DNA of 64,000 nt from JAGQRJ01 sp041402045 (lineage in GTDB: Bacteria; Planctomycetota; J058). This document shows, one piece after another, positions 25,546 to 34,122 of this stretch (its first letter is position 1; every line of letters starts with the position of its first letter). A model generated the notes under the pieces. The model was given only the letters and a program-made list of their open reading frames with translations, made no database searches and was not told the origin of the DNA. The position numbers were made by a program, and so were the translations under genes. The stretch spans positions 1 to 64,000 of the forward strand of contig JAWKSZ010000012.1 in assembly GCA_041402045.1 (NCBI GenBank), in the 5' to 3' direction.

Positions 25546-27531
25546 CTACCAGGACCCGGTCTTGTCCAGGTTCGCCTGGGGGATCTCGTAGCCGAACTCG
25601 ATCAGGCGCGGGGTGTACTCCGTCGGCCCGCGCAGCGCGTAGTGGTCGGGCTTGCCGCGGATCGAGGTCCAGCTCATGGCCTGCGCGCTGGGCTTGCGGC
25701 TGAACCCGAGCGGAATGATCTCGTAGCGCCCCTCGCGCTCGAACAACCCGAAGCCCATGCCCACGTAGTTGTCGACCTGGTGCTGGTTGGGGAACGGCTT
25801 CATGACCTTGTTGGTCTCGGCGCAGGTGAGCTTGATCAAGCGCCCGTACTTCTTCAGGTGGTCGAGGTTGGGAATGTTGCCCTGGTCGTCCTCGACCCCG
25901 AAGTCGTCGGGGAACACCACCGTCGAGAGCTTCTTGGCCCACAGCGCGTCGTAGTAGGCCTGGAGCGCCGGGCGGTTCTCCTCGGTGAGGGTCAGTTGGA
26001 AGCGGCCGTGGGCGCCCTTGGCGGTGAAGTCCACCGAGAGGTGCGGGTTCGCCGAGAACTCCAGGGTGTAGGTCCCCGGCTTCTGGTCGAGCAGCCAGCG
26101 CGTGAAGTGCAGCGCCGGGAGGTAGGCCAGGTGCGTGGGGTAGGTGGTCTGGGGGTCCGGCAGGAGGTCGACCACGACCACGCCCACGCCTTCCAGGTCC
26201 TTGCCGGTGACCGTCGAGTAGGGCGCCAAGCGCCAGGGCTGGCTGCTCTGGCCCTGGATCTGGAACTTCACGTCGGGCAGGCGCGTGGTCTCGTAGCCGA
26301 GGGTCGAGTCGCGGCGCTTGAAGCCGAGGCTGGCCACCGACTCGGAGAGGTAGCCCACCAGGTAGAAGGGCTGGCCCGGGGTGATCTCGGTGACCACGTC
26401 GCCCTGGCGCTCGCTGCCCAGGGTCTGCTTCGTGGAGAACCCGACCAGCTCGCGCATGTGGGCCACGTGGAACGGCCCCTTGATCAGCGGCTTGATCGCG
26501 GCCAGGCGCTCCTCGACCACCGCCTGCGCCTCCTTCAGCCGGGCGGGGAGGTGCGGGTTCTGGGGCTGACAGCGCGCGATCGCCTTGGCCAGGCGCACCG
26601 CGGCCAGCGCCTCGTCCAGGGTCTTGGTGCCCTCGAGCCGCTCGGGCACGGCGTCGGCGAGCTCCTGATCCTTGCCGGCCAGCCGCGCCTTGACCTCGTA
26701 GATCGTGGGCAGGTAGTAGCGGTTGACCCGGTCGAGGTCCTTGTCGGCGATCTGCGGGCGCTTCTGGCCGCCGTAGGGCATGTCGCCGTACTTCTGCGGG
26801 TTCTGCATGCCGTAGTAGGCGAACACCTCGGGGTGCGCCTTGGCGTCCTCGGCGATCCGCGCGAGGACCGCGGCGAGGTCGAGCTGCTCCAGGGTCTCCG
26901 CCTGGTTCTTCAGGGTGCCGGGGCTGATCGTGGCGGGGAAGTTCTTGGCCGCCTCGTAGGGCCCGCGGTAGAAGGCCTCGAGGGCGGCGCCCACGCCGGC
27001 GGCGGCCTGGGCCTGCTCCGCAGCAGCGCCCGCCTCCTTGCGGCGCAGGTCGGTGTTGGCGCGGAGCTTGGCGGGCAGCTCGGGGAGGTTCCCCAGCGGC
27101 TCCTCGGGCCAGCGCTCCTGGATCGCCTTGATCCCGGCCTCGAAGCGGTCGGTCAGGGCGTCGAGGTCACGGTTCCAGCGCTCGTTCTGCCACTGGCCTT
27201 GCTTGCCGTGGGCGACGACCTGCTGGAACAGCTGCTTGACCGCGATCACGGCCTTGATCGCCTCGGGGTCGACCACGGGTCCGCCGCCCGGAGCGCGGAG
27301 CTTGGGCTCTGGGAGGACCTGCCGAGCGTCCGACGGCATGCCGTCGAAGCGGATCTCGTACTCCGGCGGGTTCCCCGGCGTGACCTTCCACACCTTGCCG
27401 GCGTACCAGCGGCCGTCCGGGCCCTGGGCCTCCACGGCCTGGCCGTTGCGGAAGGCCGGCTTCTGTTGGGCGAGGGCCCCGCCGGCAGCGGCGAGGCACA
27501 CGCAGATCGTGACGAGAGGGGGGCGCAGCAT
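25546..27531 (-). CDS. Exported protein with N-terminal Tudor/SH3-like domain, unknown function
   Basis: The 661-residue protein has a clear signal peptide (MLRPPLVTICVCLAAAGGAL, cleavage near AQQ) and a GGGAG ribosome-binding site. Residues about 25-72 (NGQAVEAQGPDGRWYAGKVW and YEIRFDGMPSDARQVLP) form a Tudor/agenet-like beta barrel of the type often seen in exported planctomycete proteins. A long helical region runs to about 340. A mixed C-terminal domain has segments such as PYSTVTGKDLEGVGVVVVDL and NQHQVDNYVGMGFGLFEREG. I do not recognise the large domain and see no catalytic motif. It is probably periplasmic. It converges with purD, with 66 bp between. Confidence 0.55.
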   Translation of the reverse strand: MLRPPLVTICVCLAAAGGALAQQKPAFRNGQAVEAQGPDGRWYAGKVWKVTPGNPPEYEIRFDGMPSDARQVLPEPKLRAPGGGPVVDPEAIKAVIAVKQLFQQVVAHGKQGQWQNERWNRDLDALTDRFEAGIKAIQERWPEEPLGNLPELPAKLRANTDLRRKEAGAAAEQAQAAAGVGAALEAFYRGPYEAAKNFPATISPGTLKNQAETLEQLDLAAVLARIAEDAKAHPEVFAYYGMQNPQKYGDMPYGGQKRPQIADKDLDRVNRYYLPTIYEVKARLAGKDQELADAVPERLEGTKTLDEALAAVRLAKAIARCQPQNPHLPARLKEAQAVVEERLAAIKPLIKGPFHVAHMRELVGFSTKQTLGSERQGDVVTEITPGQPFYLVGYLSESVASLGFKRRDSTLGYETTRLPDVKFQIQGQSSQPWRLAPYSTVTGKDLEGVGVVVVDLLPDPQTTYPTHLAYLPALHFTRWLLDQKPGTYTLEFSANPHLSVDFTAKGAHGRFQLTLTEENRPALQAYYDALWAKKLSTVVFPDDFGVEDDQGNIPNLDHLKKYGRLIKLTCAETNKVMKPFPNQHQVDNYVGMGFGLFEREGRYEIIPLGFSRKPSAQAMSWTSIRGKPDHYALRGPTEYTPRLIEFGYEIPQANLDKTGSW

Positions 27532-27659
27532 GGAAACTCCCTGCGGTTGGGGGCAGACGAACGGCCGGGTAGAGTTGGTTGCGCCGCGCCCGGGTTCATA
27601 CCGGAGGAACCTCTGATTTTCCTCGGGGGGCGCGTTAACTCCTTGAGCGAGCGTGGGAC

Positions 27660-28496
27660 ATGGCGGACGGCGACTGGTTCACGACGCGCTCCGCCCTGTT
27701 CAAGCCCGGCGACCACGTGTGGAACGAGGTCGCGCGCTACGAGGGGCCGCTGGAGGCCTACCTGACGCAGCGCTACAGCCACCCGCGCTGGGGCCTCGAC
27801 GACGCGGACCGCGCGGACCTGCTGCAGTCGATCCTGCTCGAGATCAAGGAGCTGCTCGTCGAGCGCTACGACCGCACCCGGGGCCAGTTCCGCGCGCTGC
27901 TGCGCACGGTGATCGCGCGCAAGGTGCGCAAGCTCGCCCAGGAGAAGCGGCGCACCTTGCCCGAGCCCCAGGAGCCGCTCCCGGCGCCCGAGGTCGAGGA
28001 CGTGGACTCCCTCGATCTGGAGACGAGCCTGCTGGCCGCGCTCACCGACTGCCACGACCACTACGTGGAGGCCCAGGAGCTGGACGTGGTGTGGGTGCTC
28101 AGCGACCGCCTGGTCCACGGGCTGAAGAGCACCGAGGTCGCGCGCAAGCGCGGACTGAGCGAACGTCAAGTCGCCGGGCGCCTGCAGCGCGCGCGGGAGC
28201 GGATCTTCGCCGCGCTCCTGTCCCGGGAGCTCGATCTTCCCCGCGGCGGCCCCGAGCTCGCGCCCTGCGTCGAGGCCTTCCGCGCCTGCCTGCGCGAGCC
28301 GCGCCGCCAGACCCGGATCGCCGACGAGCTGCCCTCGTCCCTGCGCGAGCCCTTCGAGGACTTCATGCGCCGCTTTCGCGCGGCCCAGCGCCTGGTCCGA
28401 GGGAGCGCCTCGGGGCGCTATCAGGACCTGGCCCGCGGTGTGCTCGAGGTGTTCGCCCCCGCCGAGCCCGACGTGCTCCTGGGCGAGGCCTCGTGA
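27660..28496 (+). CDS. ECF-type RNA polymerase sigma factor
   Basis: The 278-residue protein has sigma region 2-like helices in the N-terminal half (DDADRADLLQSILLEIKELL, then RTRGQFRALLRTVIARKVRK) and a region 4-like helix-turn-helix at about 155-190 (STEVARKRGLSERQVAGRLQ followed by RARERIFAALL). The C-terminal 90 residues are an extension not usual for short ECF factors. Planctomycete ECF groups are often encoded next to Ser/Thr kinases, and that is the case here: the stop overlaps the kinase start by 4 nt. The kinase may control the sigma factor by phosphorylation. GTTAAC precedes the gene by about 25 nt, and an imperfect GAGGAA/TTCCTC hairpin lies further upstream. Confidence 0.7.
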   Translation: MADGDWFTTRSALFKPGDHVWNEVARYEGPLEAYLTQRYSHPRWGLDDADRADLLQSILLEIKELLVERYDRTRGQFRALLRTVIARKVRKLAQEKRRTLPEPQEPLPAPEVEDVDSLDLETSLLAALTDCHDHYVEAQELDVVWVLSDRLVHGLKSTEVARKRGLSERQVAGRLQRARERIFAALLSRELDLPRGGPELAPCVEAFRACLREPRRQTRIADELPSSLREPFEDFMRRFRAAQRLVRGSASGRYQDLARGVLEVFAPAEPDVLLGEAS

Positions 28497-30634
28497 CCCC
28501 CGCGGTCGCAGGCTTCGAGCTCCAGGCCTGCCTGGGCGAGGGCGCCTTCGGCGCGGTCTACCTCGCCCGCGAGACCGAAGGGCTGAAGCGCCGGGTCGCG
28601 CTCAAGCTGTTCCACGCGGCAGACTCCCAGGCCTTCGCCCGCGAGCTGCGCATGACCCAGGAGGTCGAGGCCGTGCGCAGCGGCGAGCGGGTGGCCGAGC
28701 TGCTGCAGGCCCTGGGCAGCGGCGAATCCGCGGGACGCGGCTGGATCTCGCTGGAGTACCTCGAGGCCGGGAGCCTGCACGACGTGGTCGAGCGCGAGGG
28801 GCCGCTCTCCGCCAGGCGAGCGGCCGCGGCTTGCGCCGACGCTGCGCGCGGGCTGGCGGCGCTCCACGCCGCGGGGCTGTTCCACCGCGACGTGAAGCCC
28901 GGGAACCTGCTCCTGGGGAGCGACGGTCGGGTGCGCCTCGGCGACTTCGGGCTCTCGCGTCGGCTCTCGGGCTCCCTCTCCGCGGCGGGCTCGCCGGCCT
29001 TCGCCGCCCCCGAGGTGATCGCCGACGACCTGCGCGACGGCCGCCGCGCGGACGTCTACTCCCTGGGCGCGACGCTGAGCTTCCTGCTCACCGGCGCGCC
29101 CATGTATCCGGCGCGCCCCGACGTGTTCGCGCTCGAGGCTCGCGGCGTCCCCCCGGACCTCCAGCGCCTGATCGTGGCCGCCACCGCCTTCGACCCTGCG
29201 ACGCGCCCGCCGGACGCCCGCGCGTTCCTGGAGGCTCTCGAGGGCGCAGCCCTCGAGGCGGGCCCAGAGGCCGCGCAGGCCACCCCCTGGCGCCGGGTGG
29301 GCGCTGCCGAGGCCGCGCCCACGGCGCGGGACGCGGCCGCGACCTCGGGCCGCGGCGCCGCGCTCCTGGGCCTGATCCTGCTCGCGGCGCTGCTCGTCCC
29401 CCTGGGCCTGGCCTGGGCCCTGGGCGCGACCGCGCCGCAGGCCGTCGGGAGCCCCGCCCCTGCCCCGGAGGCCCCCGAGCAGCGCTTCCGGGTCGAGGTC
29501 CCGGGGGTGATCTGGCTCTGGGCGAGGCCCGCGCTCTACGACGTGGACGTCGACGGCGTCCGCGACCTGGTGCTGAACGCCAACGGCTTCACCGGGGGGA
29601 CGCTGTTCGCGCGCTCCGGGCGCGACGGCCGCGAGCTGTGGCGCAGCGAGCTGTGCACGAACCCCTGGGCGAGCCCGACCCTCGTCGACGATCCCATGGG
29701 CCCGCGGATCGCGATCGGGACCTACGAGCGCGGCGAGGCGTTCCTGACCCTGCTCCACCCCCAGACCGGTCGGGTCGAGAGCTCGACGCGGCTGGGCCCC
29801 GCCGACCGCGCGCCGCTCACGGTCCACCCCGGGCTCGGAGGCGAGCTCCTGTGCGTGACCGATCTGCACGAGGCCGAGGGCCTGCCCGCCGCGCTCTACG
29901 CGGTCCAGGGCGGCCACGTGAGCTGGCTGCGGGAGGCCACCGAGCTCACCCCCGACGCGCCCCTGACCCACTACGGGCTCAGGACGTCCACGGTCGACAC
30001 CAACGCCGACGGCGCGCCAGACGCGGTGGTGTGGCAAGCGGGCGCCGAGTTGGTGGCGCTGCACCCAGACACCGGGGGCCAGGCCTGGCGGCTGCGCCCC
30101 ACGATCTCCCAGCCCGCGCTGCGGGTCCGCTGGACCTACGACCACGACGGCACCCTCGTGGCCGGGTGGAACAGCCCCGAAGGCGTGGAGCTCGCGGCCT
30201 GCGACCAGCGCGGCGTCGAGCGCTGGCGCCGCCGGCTCCCGGGGGTGCGAGTGACCGAGGTCGCCTGGCTCGCCCTCGAGCCCGACGCTCCCCGCGCGCT
30301 GCTGGTGAGCGTGGGAGACGCCGAGGGCGGCGCGCTCTTGCGCCTCGACGCCTGGGGCGAGCTCGTGGCCGAGCACCGCAGCCCGAGCAAGGCCCTGGAG
30401 CAGGCGCACGTGCTCCGCACCCGGGAGCGACGCTGCCTGCTGGTCAACGGGCTCTACCCGGCCCGCCTGGAGCTGCTCGACCCCACCAGCCTGCGGCTGC
30501 TGAGCTCCCAGAGCTACCCCGGCACCCACACCCACGTGGCCGCGCGCCTGGATCATGACCGGGTGGACGAGCTGATCGTGCTCGACCGCCACGGCTGCGA
30601 GGTCGAGGTGCGGACGCCCGCGCTCCCGCGCTGA
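28493..30634 (+). CDS. Receptor-type Ser/Thr protein kinase with FG-GAP-like sensor region
   Basis: The 713-residue protein starts at GTG in a GTGA overlap with the sigma gene. The kinase domain covers about 8-262: glycine loop LGEGAFGAVY (14-23), VALKLF with K38, HRDVKPGN with D133, DFGLS with D151 and SPAFAAPEV as the APE motif. A single membrane helix follows at about 287-310 (LLGLILLAALLVPLGLAWAL). The outer part (about 330-713) has repeated beta units such as LYDVDVDGVRDLVLNANGF and STVDTNADGAPDAVVW, matching FG-GAP/VCBS-type propeller blades with Asp-rich calcium loops. It probably senses an outside ligand and signals to the adjacent sigma factor. Confidence 0.85.
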   Translation: MTPAVAGFELQACLGEGAFGAVYLARETEGLKRRVALKLFHAADSQAFARELRMTQEVEAVRSGERVAELLQALGSGESAGRGWISLEYLEAGSLHDVVEREGPLSARRAAAACADAARGLAALHAAGLFHRDVKPGNLLLGSDGRVRLGDFGLSRRLSGSLSAAGSPAFAAPEVIADDLRDGRRADVYSLGATLSFLLTGAPMYPARPDVFALEARGVPPDLQRLIVAATAFDPATRPPDARAFLEALEGAALEAGPEAAQATPWRRVGAAEAAPTARDAAATSGRGAALLGLILLAALLVPLGLAWALGATAPQAVGSPAPAPEAPEQRFRVEVPGVIWLWARPALYDVDVDGVRDLVLNANGFTGGTLFARSGRDGRELWRSELCTNPWASPTLVDDPMGPRIAIGTYERGEAFLTLLHPQTGRVESSTRLGPADRAPLTVHPGLGGELLCVTDLHEAEGLPAALYAVQGGHVSWLREATELTPDAPLTHYGLRTSTVDTNADGAPDAVVWQAGAELVALHPDTGGQAWRLRPTISQPALRVRWTYDHDGTLVAGWNSPEGVELAACDQRGVERWRRRLPGVRVTEVAWLALEPDAPRALLVSVGDAEGGALLRLDAWGELVAEHRSPSKALEQAHVLRTRERRCLLVNGLYPARLELLDPTSLRLLSSQSYPGTHTHVAARLDHDRVDELIVLDRHGCEVEVRTPALPR

Positions 30635-30644
30635 GTCGGCCCGT

Positions 30645-30650
30645 TACACT
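30645..30650 (+). promoter_or_regulatory. -10-like hexamer TACACT, leaderless candidate
   Basis: TACACT with 7 nt to the ATG at 30658. It lies inside the 23-nt gap after the kinase gene, so the ATPase gene may be transcribed separately and without a leader. Confidence 0.4.
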
Positions 30651-30657
30651 CCTCCCC

Positions 30658-32787
30658 ATGGCTGAGCTGCTCCTCGCGCGCGACTGCGCCCTCGACCCCG
30701 ACGACCTCGTGACCCACGGTGTGATCCTGGGGCGCACGGGCTCGGGCAAGACCGGCCTGGGCACGGTGATCCTCGAGGAGCTGGCGCTGAGCGGGGTGCC
30801 GCTGCTCGTGATCGACCCCAAGGGGGACATGACGAACCTGGCGCTGGCGTTCCCCGGGCTCGAGCCCCAGGCCTACGCCCCCTGGGTGCCGCTGGGCAGC
30901 GACTGCGAGGGCGTCGCCGCGGCCCACCGCGAAGGCCTCGAGGCTTCGGGGGTCGACGTCGAGCGCGTGCGCGCCTATCGCCAGGCGGCGCGCACGACGG
31001 TCTACGCGCCGGGCTGGACCCGCGGCGAGGGCGTGCACCGGGTGGACCTGCTCCCGAGCCTGGCGGCGCCGGTCTCGACCGAGGAGAGCCGCCAGGTCTC
31101 GGCTCACGGGGTAGCCGAGGCGCTCCTCGGGAGCGTAGGCCAGGAGCCGAGCGGCCCCTCGGATCCCCGCGCGGTGTTCCTGGCCGAGGTCCTGCTCGCG
31201 CTCTGGGACCAGGGCGCGGCGGTCGACCTCGACGCGATCGTGGGCGGAGTCCACACGCCGCCGTTCTCCCACGTGGGCCCCCTGCCCCTGGACGACTTCC
31301 TGCCCGAGTCCGAGCGCAAGAAGCTGGCCCGGAGCCTGGTGAGCTTCTCCCGCTCCGCCGCCCGCTGGCTCACGGGCACGCCGCTGGGCTTCGACGAGCT
31401 CCTCGCGCCCACGGCTCCAGGCGCGCCGCCGCAGCGCACGAGCGTGTTCAGCCTCGGTCACCTCGACCCCGCCGAGCGCGCGTTCTTCTTGACCCTGTTC
31501 CTGCACGGGCTCCTGGAGTGGCTCGGCCGCCAGCCGGGCACGTCCAAGCTGCGCGCGCTGCTCTGGATCGAGGAGGCCCGCGGGATCTTGCCGCCGCACC
31601 CTCAGTCCCCGCCCACCAAGGCGCCCCTCGCCCGGCTGCTGGCTCAGGCCCGCGCGTTCGGGCTCGGCGTCGTGCTCTCGACCCAGCACCCCGTCGACCT
31701 GGACTACAAGGCCCTGAGCAACGTGGGCACCTGGTTCCTCGGCAACCTCCGCGAGCGGGACCTCAAGCGCGACCTGCTGAGCGAGCTGCAGGACAAGGGG
31801 GTGGACGCCTCCCGCCTGGCGAGCCTCCCGCGCCGCCAGTTCCTCCTCAGGCGTAAGGCGGGCGCGGTCGCGCCGCTCACGACCCGCTTCGCGCTCAGCT
31901 ACCTGCGGGGGCCGATCTCGCCGGCTGAGCTGCCCAAGCTAGCGCCCTACCTGGATCCGCCCCCGGGCGCCGCGCCCCGTCCGCGCCGCGCGGAGCCTCC
32001 GCGGCCCACGCCCCCCGCTCCTGTGCCGCCGCCAGCGCGGGCGGAGCCAGCGCCGCCCGAGTCGGCTCCCGCTCCCGCGCCCCGTGACGCGTTCGCGCTC
32101 GTGCTGCCGGAGGGGTGGGGGGGAGACCCTTGGGCCAGGCGTGCGGGGCCTTCCAAGCGCTTCCTCAAGCCGCCCCATGTGCCGCGCACGGTGCCGGTGT
32201 TGCACGAGCCTCCGGCGAGCACGCGCCAGACCTGGGCGCCGAGTGCGTATGCCAGGGTCCGCGCGGTCTTCGGCCCCCGTCGTCTGGAGGTGATCTTCGC
32301 GACCCCCCTCCTGGGTGAGGAGCTGGACTGGAGCCACGCTCTGGCCCTCGAGCCGCGCACGCTGCGCTCGGGCCCCCCGGAGGGGTGGCACGAGTTCGGC
32401 GCCGTGCCGTTGGCTGCGTTCAAGCTGCGCGCGCTCGAGCAGCACCAGACCGAGGCCGCCCGCGTCGCGCTCCAGCGCCTGCGCTACGCCGAGGAGCCGG
32501 CTCCCGTCGCCGACCTGGACCCCACGGAGCACCTGCGCAGCGCGCTCCTGGCGCTCTCGGGGAGCGACGAGCGGGACCTCATGCGCCTGGCCTGCGTGGC
32601 CGTGTTCGGCACCCGGCTGCCTCCTCCTCCGGGCTGGACGCCTCCGCCCGACCTCGCCGACCGCGCGTCCCGTGTGGCGGAGGCCCTGGTCGTGCCCGCG
32701 GCCCCGCGTTCCCCCGCGCCGTTCCCGGTGCCCTGCAACCACGCGGAGGTGGTGGAGGTTGGCCTGCTCTGGACGCGTCTCCGCTGA
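30658..32787 (+). CDS. HerA/VirB4-like ATP-binding protein
   Basis: The 709-residue protein has a P-loop GVILGRTGSGKTG near the N-terminus with K31, and LLVIDPKGDMTNLALAFPGL just after it, as in HerA/FtsK-like ATPases that target small DUF87-type domains. The likely Walker B is ALLWIEEARGIL (about 300-311). A sensor-like segment follows, FGLGVVLSTQHPVDLDYKAL, where Gln and Asp match the HerA pattern STQxPxDLD. Region 430-490 is a Pro/Arg-rich linker. The C-terminal 220 residues (YARVRAVFGPRRLEVIFATP) are unfamiliar. Relatives pump DNA or remodel complexes; no NurA-like nuclease is adjacent, so a role in end resection is not supported here. Confidence 0.75.
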   Translation: MAELLLARDCALDPDDLVTHGVILGRTGSGKTGLGTVILEELALSGVPLLVIDPKGDMTNLALAFPGLEPQAYAPWVPLGSDCEGVAAAHREGLEASGVDVERVRAYRQAARTTVYAPGWTRGEGVHRVDLLPSLAAPVSTEESRQVSAHGVAEALLGSVGQEPSGPSDPRAVFLAEVLLALWDQGAAVDLDAIVGGVHTPPFSHVGPLPLDDFLPESERKKLARSLVSFSRSAARWLTGTPLGFDELLAPTAPGAPPQRTSVFSLGHLDPAERAFFLTLFLHGLLEWLGRQPGTSKLRALLWIEEARGILPPHPQSPPTKAPLARLLAQARAFGLGVVLSTQHPVDLDYKALSNVGTWFLGNLRERDLKRDLLSELQDKGVDASRLASLPRRQFLLRRKAGAVAPLTTRFALSYLRGPISPAELPKLAPYLDPPPGAAPRPRRAEPPRPTPPAPVPPPARAEPAPPESAPAPAPRDAFALVLPEGWGGDPWARRAGPSKRFLKPPHVPRTVPVLHEPPASTRQTWAPSAYARVRAVFGPRRLEVIFATPLLGEELDWSHALALEPRTLRSGPPEGWHEFGAVPLAAFKLRALEQHQTEAARVALQRLRYAEEPAPVADLDPTEHLRSALLALSGSDERDLMRLACVAVFGTRLPPPPGWTPPPDLADRASRVAEALVVPAAPRSPAPFPVPCNHAEVVEVGLLWTRLR

Positions 32788-32796
32788 TCTCAGGGT

Positions 32797-32809
32797 TCAC
32801 CCCAGGTGA
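32797..32809. repeat. Palindrome copy 1 upstream of the RAYT gene
   Basis: TCACCCCAGGTGA is an inverted repeat (TCACC/GGTGA) and is copied 19 bp downstream with one substitution. The pair lies in the 37-bp gap before the transposase-like gene. Confidence 0.5.
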
Positions 32810-32815
32810 CCCGAT

Positions 32816-32828
32816 TCACCCCGGGTGA
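32816..32828. repeat. Palindrome copy 2 upstream of the RAYT gene
   Basis: TCACCCCGGGTGA is a perfect palindrome around a central C. It overlaps the first possible GTG start (32825) of the RAYT gene, so it could be an operator or a REP-like recognition sequence. Confidence 0.5.
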
Positions 32829-33901
32829 GCCCCTCTCCCGCCCCCGGGACACGCCCCGCCGCGCAAGTCCCCTGTTCTGGCCCCGGCCCCCGCTTTGCTC
32901 ACGCCCCTCGCGTGCTGGTCCTCTCGCCTCGCTCCTATTCCCTCACGCCCACCACCCGGGCCGACCCGGTCACCCGGGGCAAGACCTACCACCTCACCCG
33001 CCGCTGCGATCGCCGGCTTCGTCGCCTGACCCCCGACTCCAAGGTCACCTCGATCGTCAAGTTCGCCCTGTTCCACGCGGCCAAGGAGTGCGGGATCGAG
33101 GTCCACGCGGCCTGCTTCTCCACGAACCACTTCCACCTGGTGATCACCGACCCCAACGGCCGCCACCCGGACTTCATGCAGCGCATGAACTCCATGATCG
33201 CCCGCGCGCTCAACGCCCAACACGGCGTCAAAGGCCACTTCTGGGGCCCTGGCTCCTACGAGAAGGTCGAGCTGATCGGCTTCGACGCCCTGCTCCGCAC
33301 CCTGGTCTACGTGACCCTGAACCCGGTCAAGGACGGCCTGGTCTCCTCCCCCAAGGCCTACCCCGGCTTCCTCACCCGCCCCGACCAGGTCGGCTGCACC
33401 TTCCGCGCCCACAAGCCCGCCACGGCCTTCTTCGGCGGCAACCGCCGCGGCGGCGACCCGACCGCCCTCCCCGAGGACTCCACCCTCCCGGACGACGTCG
33501 AGCTGACCCTGACCATGCCGCCCACGCACCTCCTGCCCGAGGGCATGGACCTCGCCGCCTACCGCCGGGTCTATCAGGCCGCCGTCGACGCCAGGCTCGC
33601 GGAGATCCTCGCCGAGCGGAAGGGGCGTCCGTTCCTCGGCGCCCGCCGGATCCTCACCGCGGATCCCCTGTCCCCGCCCCCGACGCCCGAGCCCTACCGC
33701 CCTCGCGGCGAGCGGCCCTCGCCGGTCTCGGGCACGCGCGAGGAGTGCGCGCGCTGGCGCGAGGAGCGCACCGCCTGGCGTCGCGACTACGTGCAAGCGC
33801 GCGACTCCTGGCCCGAGGACCCGCGGGTCGCCCTCCCGGCGGGCTCGTGGCTGCTCGGCCAGCGCTACGGCGCCCCGGTTCTTGCGCACCCTAGCGCCTA
33901 G
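32825..33901 (+). CDS. REP-associated tyrosine transposase (RAYT, Y1-HUH)
   Basis: The 358-residue protein contains a Y1-type HUH transposase domain at about 45-200. The HUH motif is NHFHLVI in ACFSTNHFHLVITDPNGR, and the catalytic Tyr lies in the later helix region (GSYEKVELI or LVYVTLNPVKDGL). The end of the domain (YVTLNPVKDGLVSSPKAYPG) is typical of RAYTs, single-copy domesticated relatives of IS200/IS605 that act on REP palindromes. The C-terminal 150 residues form a charged extension with VYQAAVDARLAEILAERKGR. The start is uncertain: GTG 32825 lies in a palindrome, and GTG 32912 is a reasonable alternative. No IS ends are visible, so it is probably a fixed gene. Confidence 0.8.
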   Translation: MSPSPAPGTRPAAQVPCSGPGPRFAHAPRVLVLSPRSYSLTPTTRADPVTRGKTYHLTRRCDRRLRRLTPDSKVTSIVKFALFHAAKECGIEVHAACFSTNHFHLVITDPNGRHPDFMQRMNSMIARALNAQHGVKGHFWGPGSYEKVELIGFDALLRTLVYVTLNPVKDGLVSSPKAYPGFLTRPDQVGCTFRAHKPATAFFGGNRRGGDPTALPEDSTLPDDVELTLTMPPTHLLPEGMDLAAYRRVYQAAVDARLAEILAERKGRPFLGARRILTADPLSPPPTPEPYRPRGERPSPVSGTREECARWREERTAWRRDYVQARDSWPEDPRVALPAGSWLLGQRYGAPVLAHPSA

Positions 33902-34122
33902 AGGGCCCCTGCATGTACGCACGTTTTCGCGTGCGGCTTCCGCCCACACTCCGCAAAGCTCTGCGTGTCCGGAGGTTCGGCCGGGTTCTGGCCGGAGGGG
34001 CAAATCGCAGGCCGAATCGGCGAAGTCGGCGGAGTCGGCGAGCGGCGGGCACGGCGGGTTTTTCGGCGCGGCGCGAACGGGTCGTTTCGAACCCTACTCC
34101 CAGTACGCCTCGTCTTCGTTCG

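Noticed and set aside
33902..34122. Repeat-like string of GTCGGCGxAGTCGGCGxAG around 34015-34045 as a regulatory array
   Set aside because: Only a few short imperfect units in GC-rich sequence; I see no gene and no clear signal in this 221-bp gap beyond a weak CGGCC/GGCCG hairpin.
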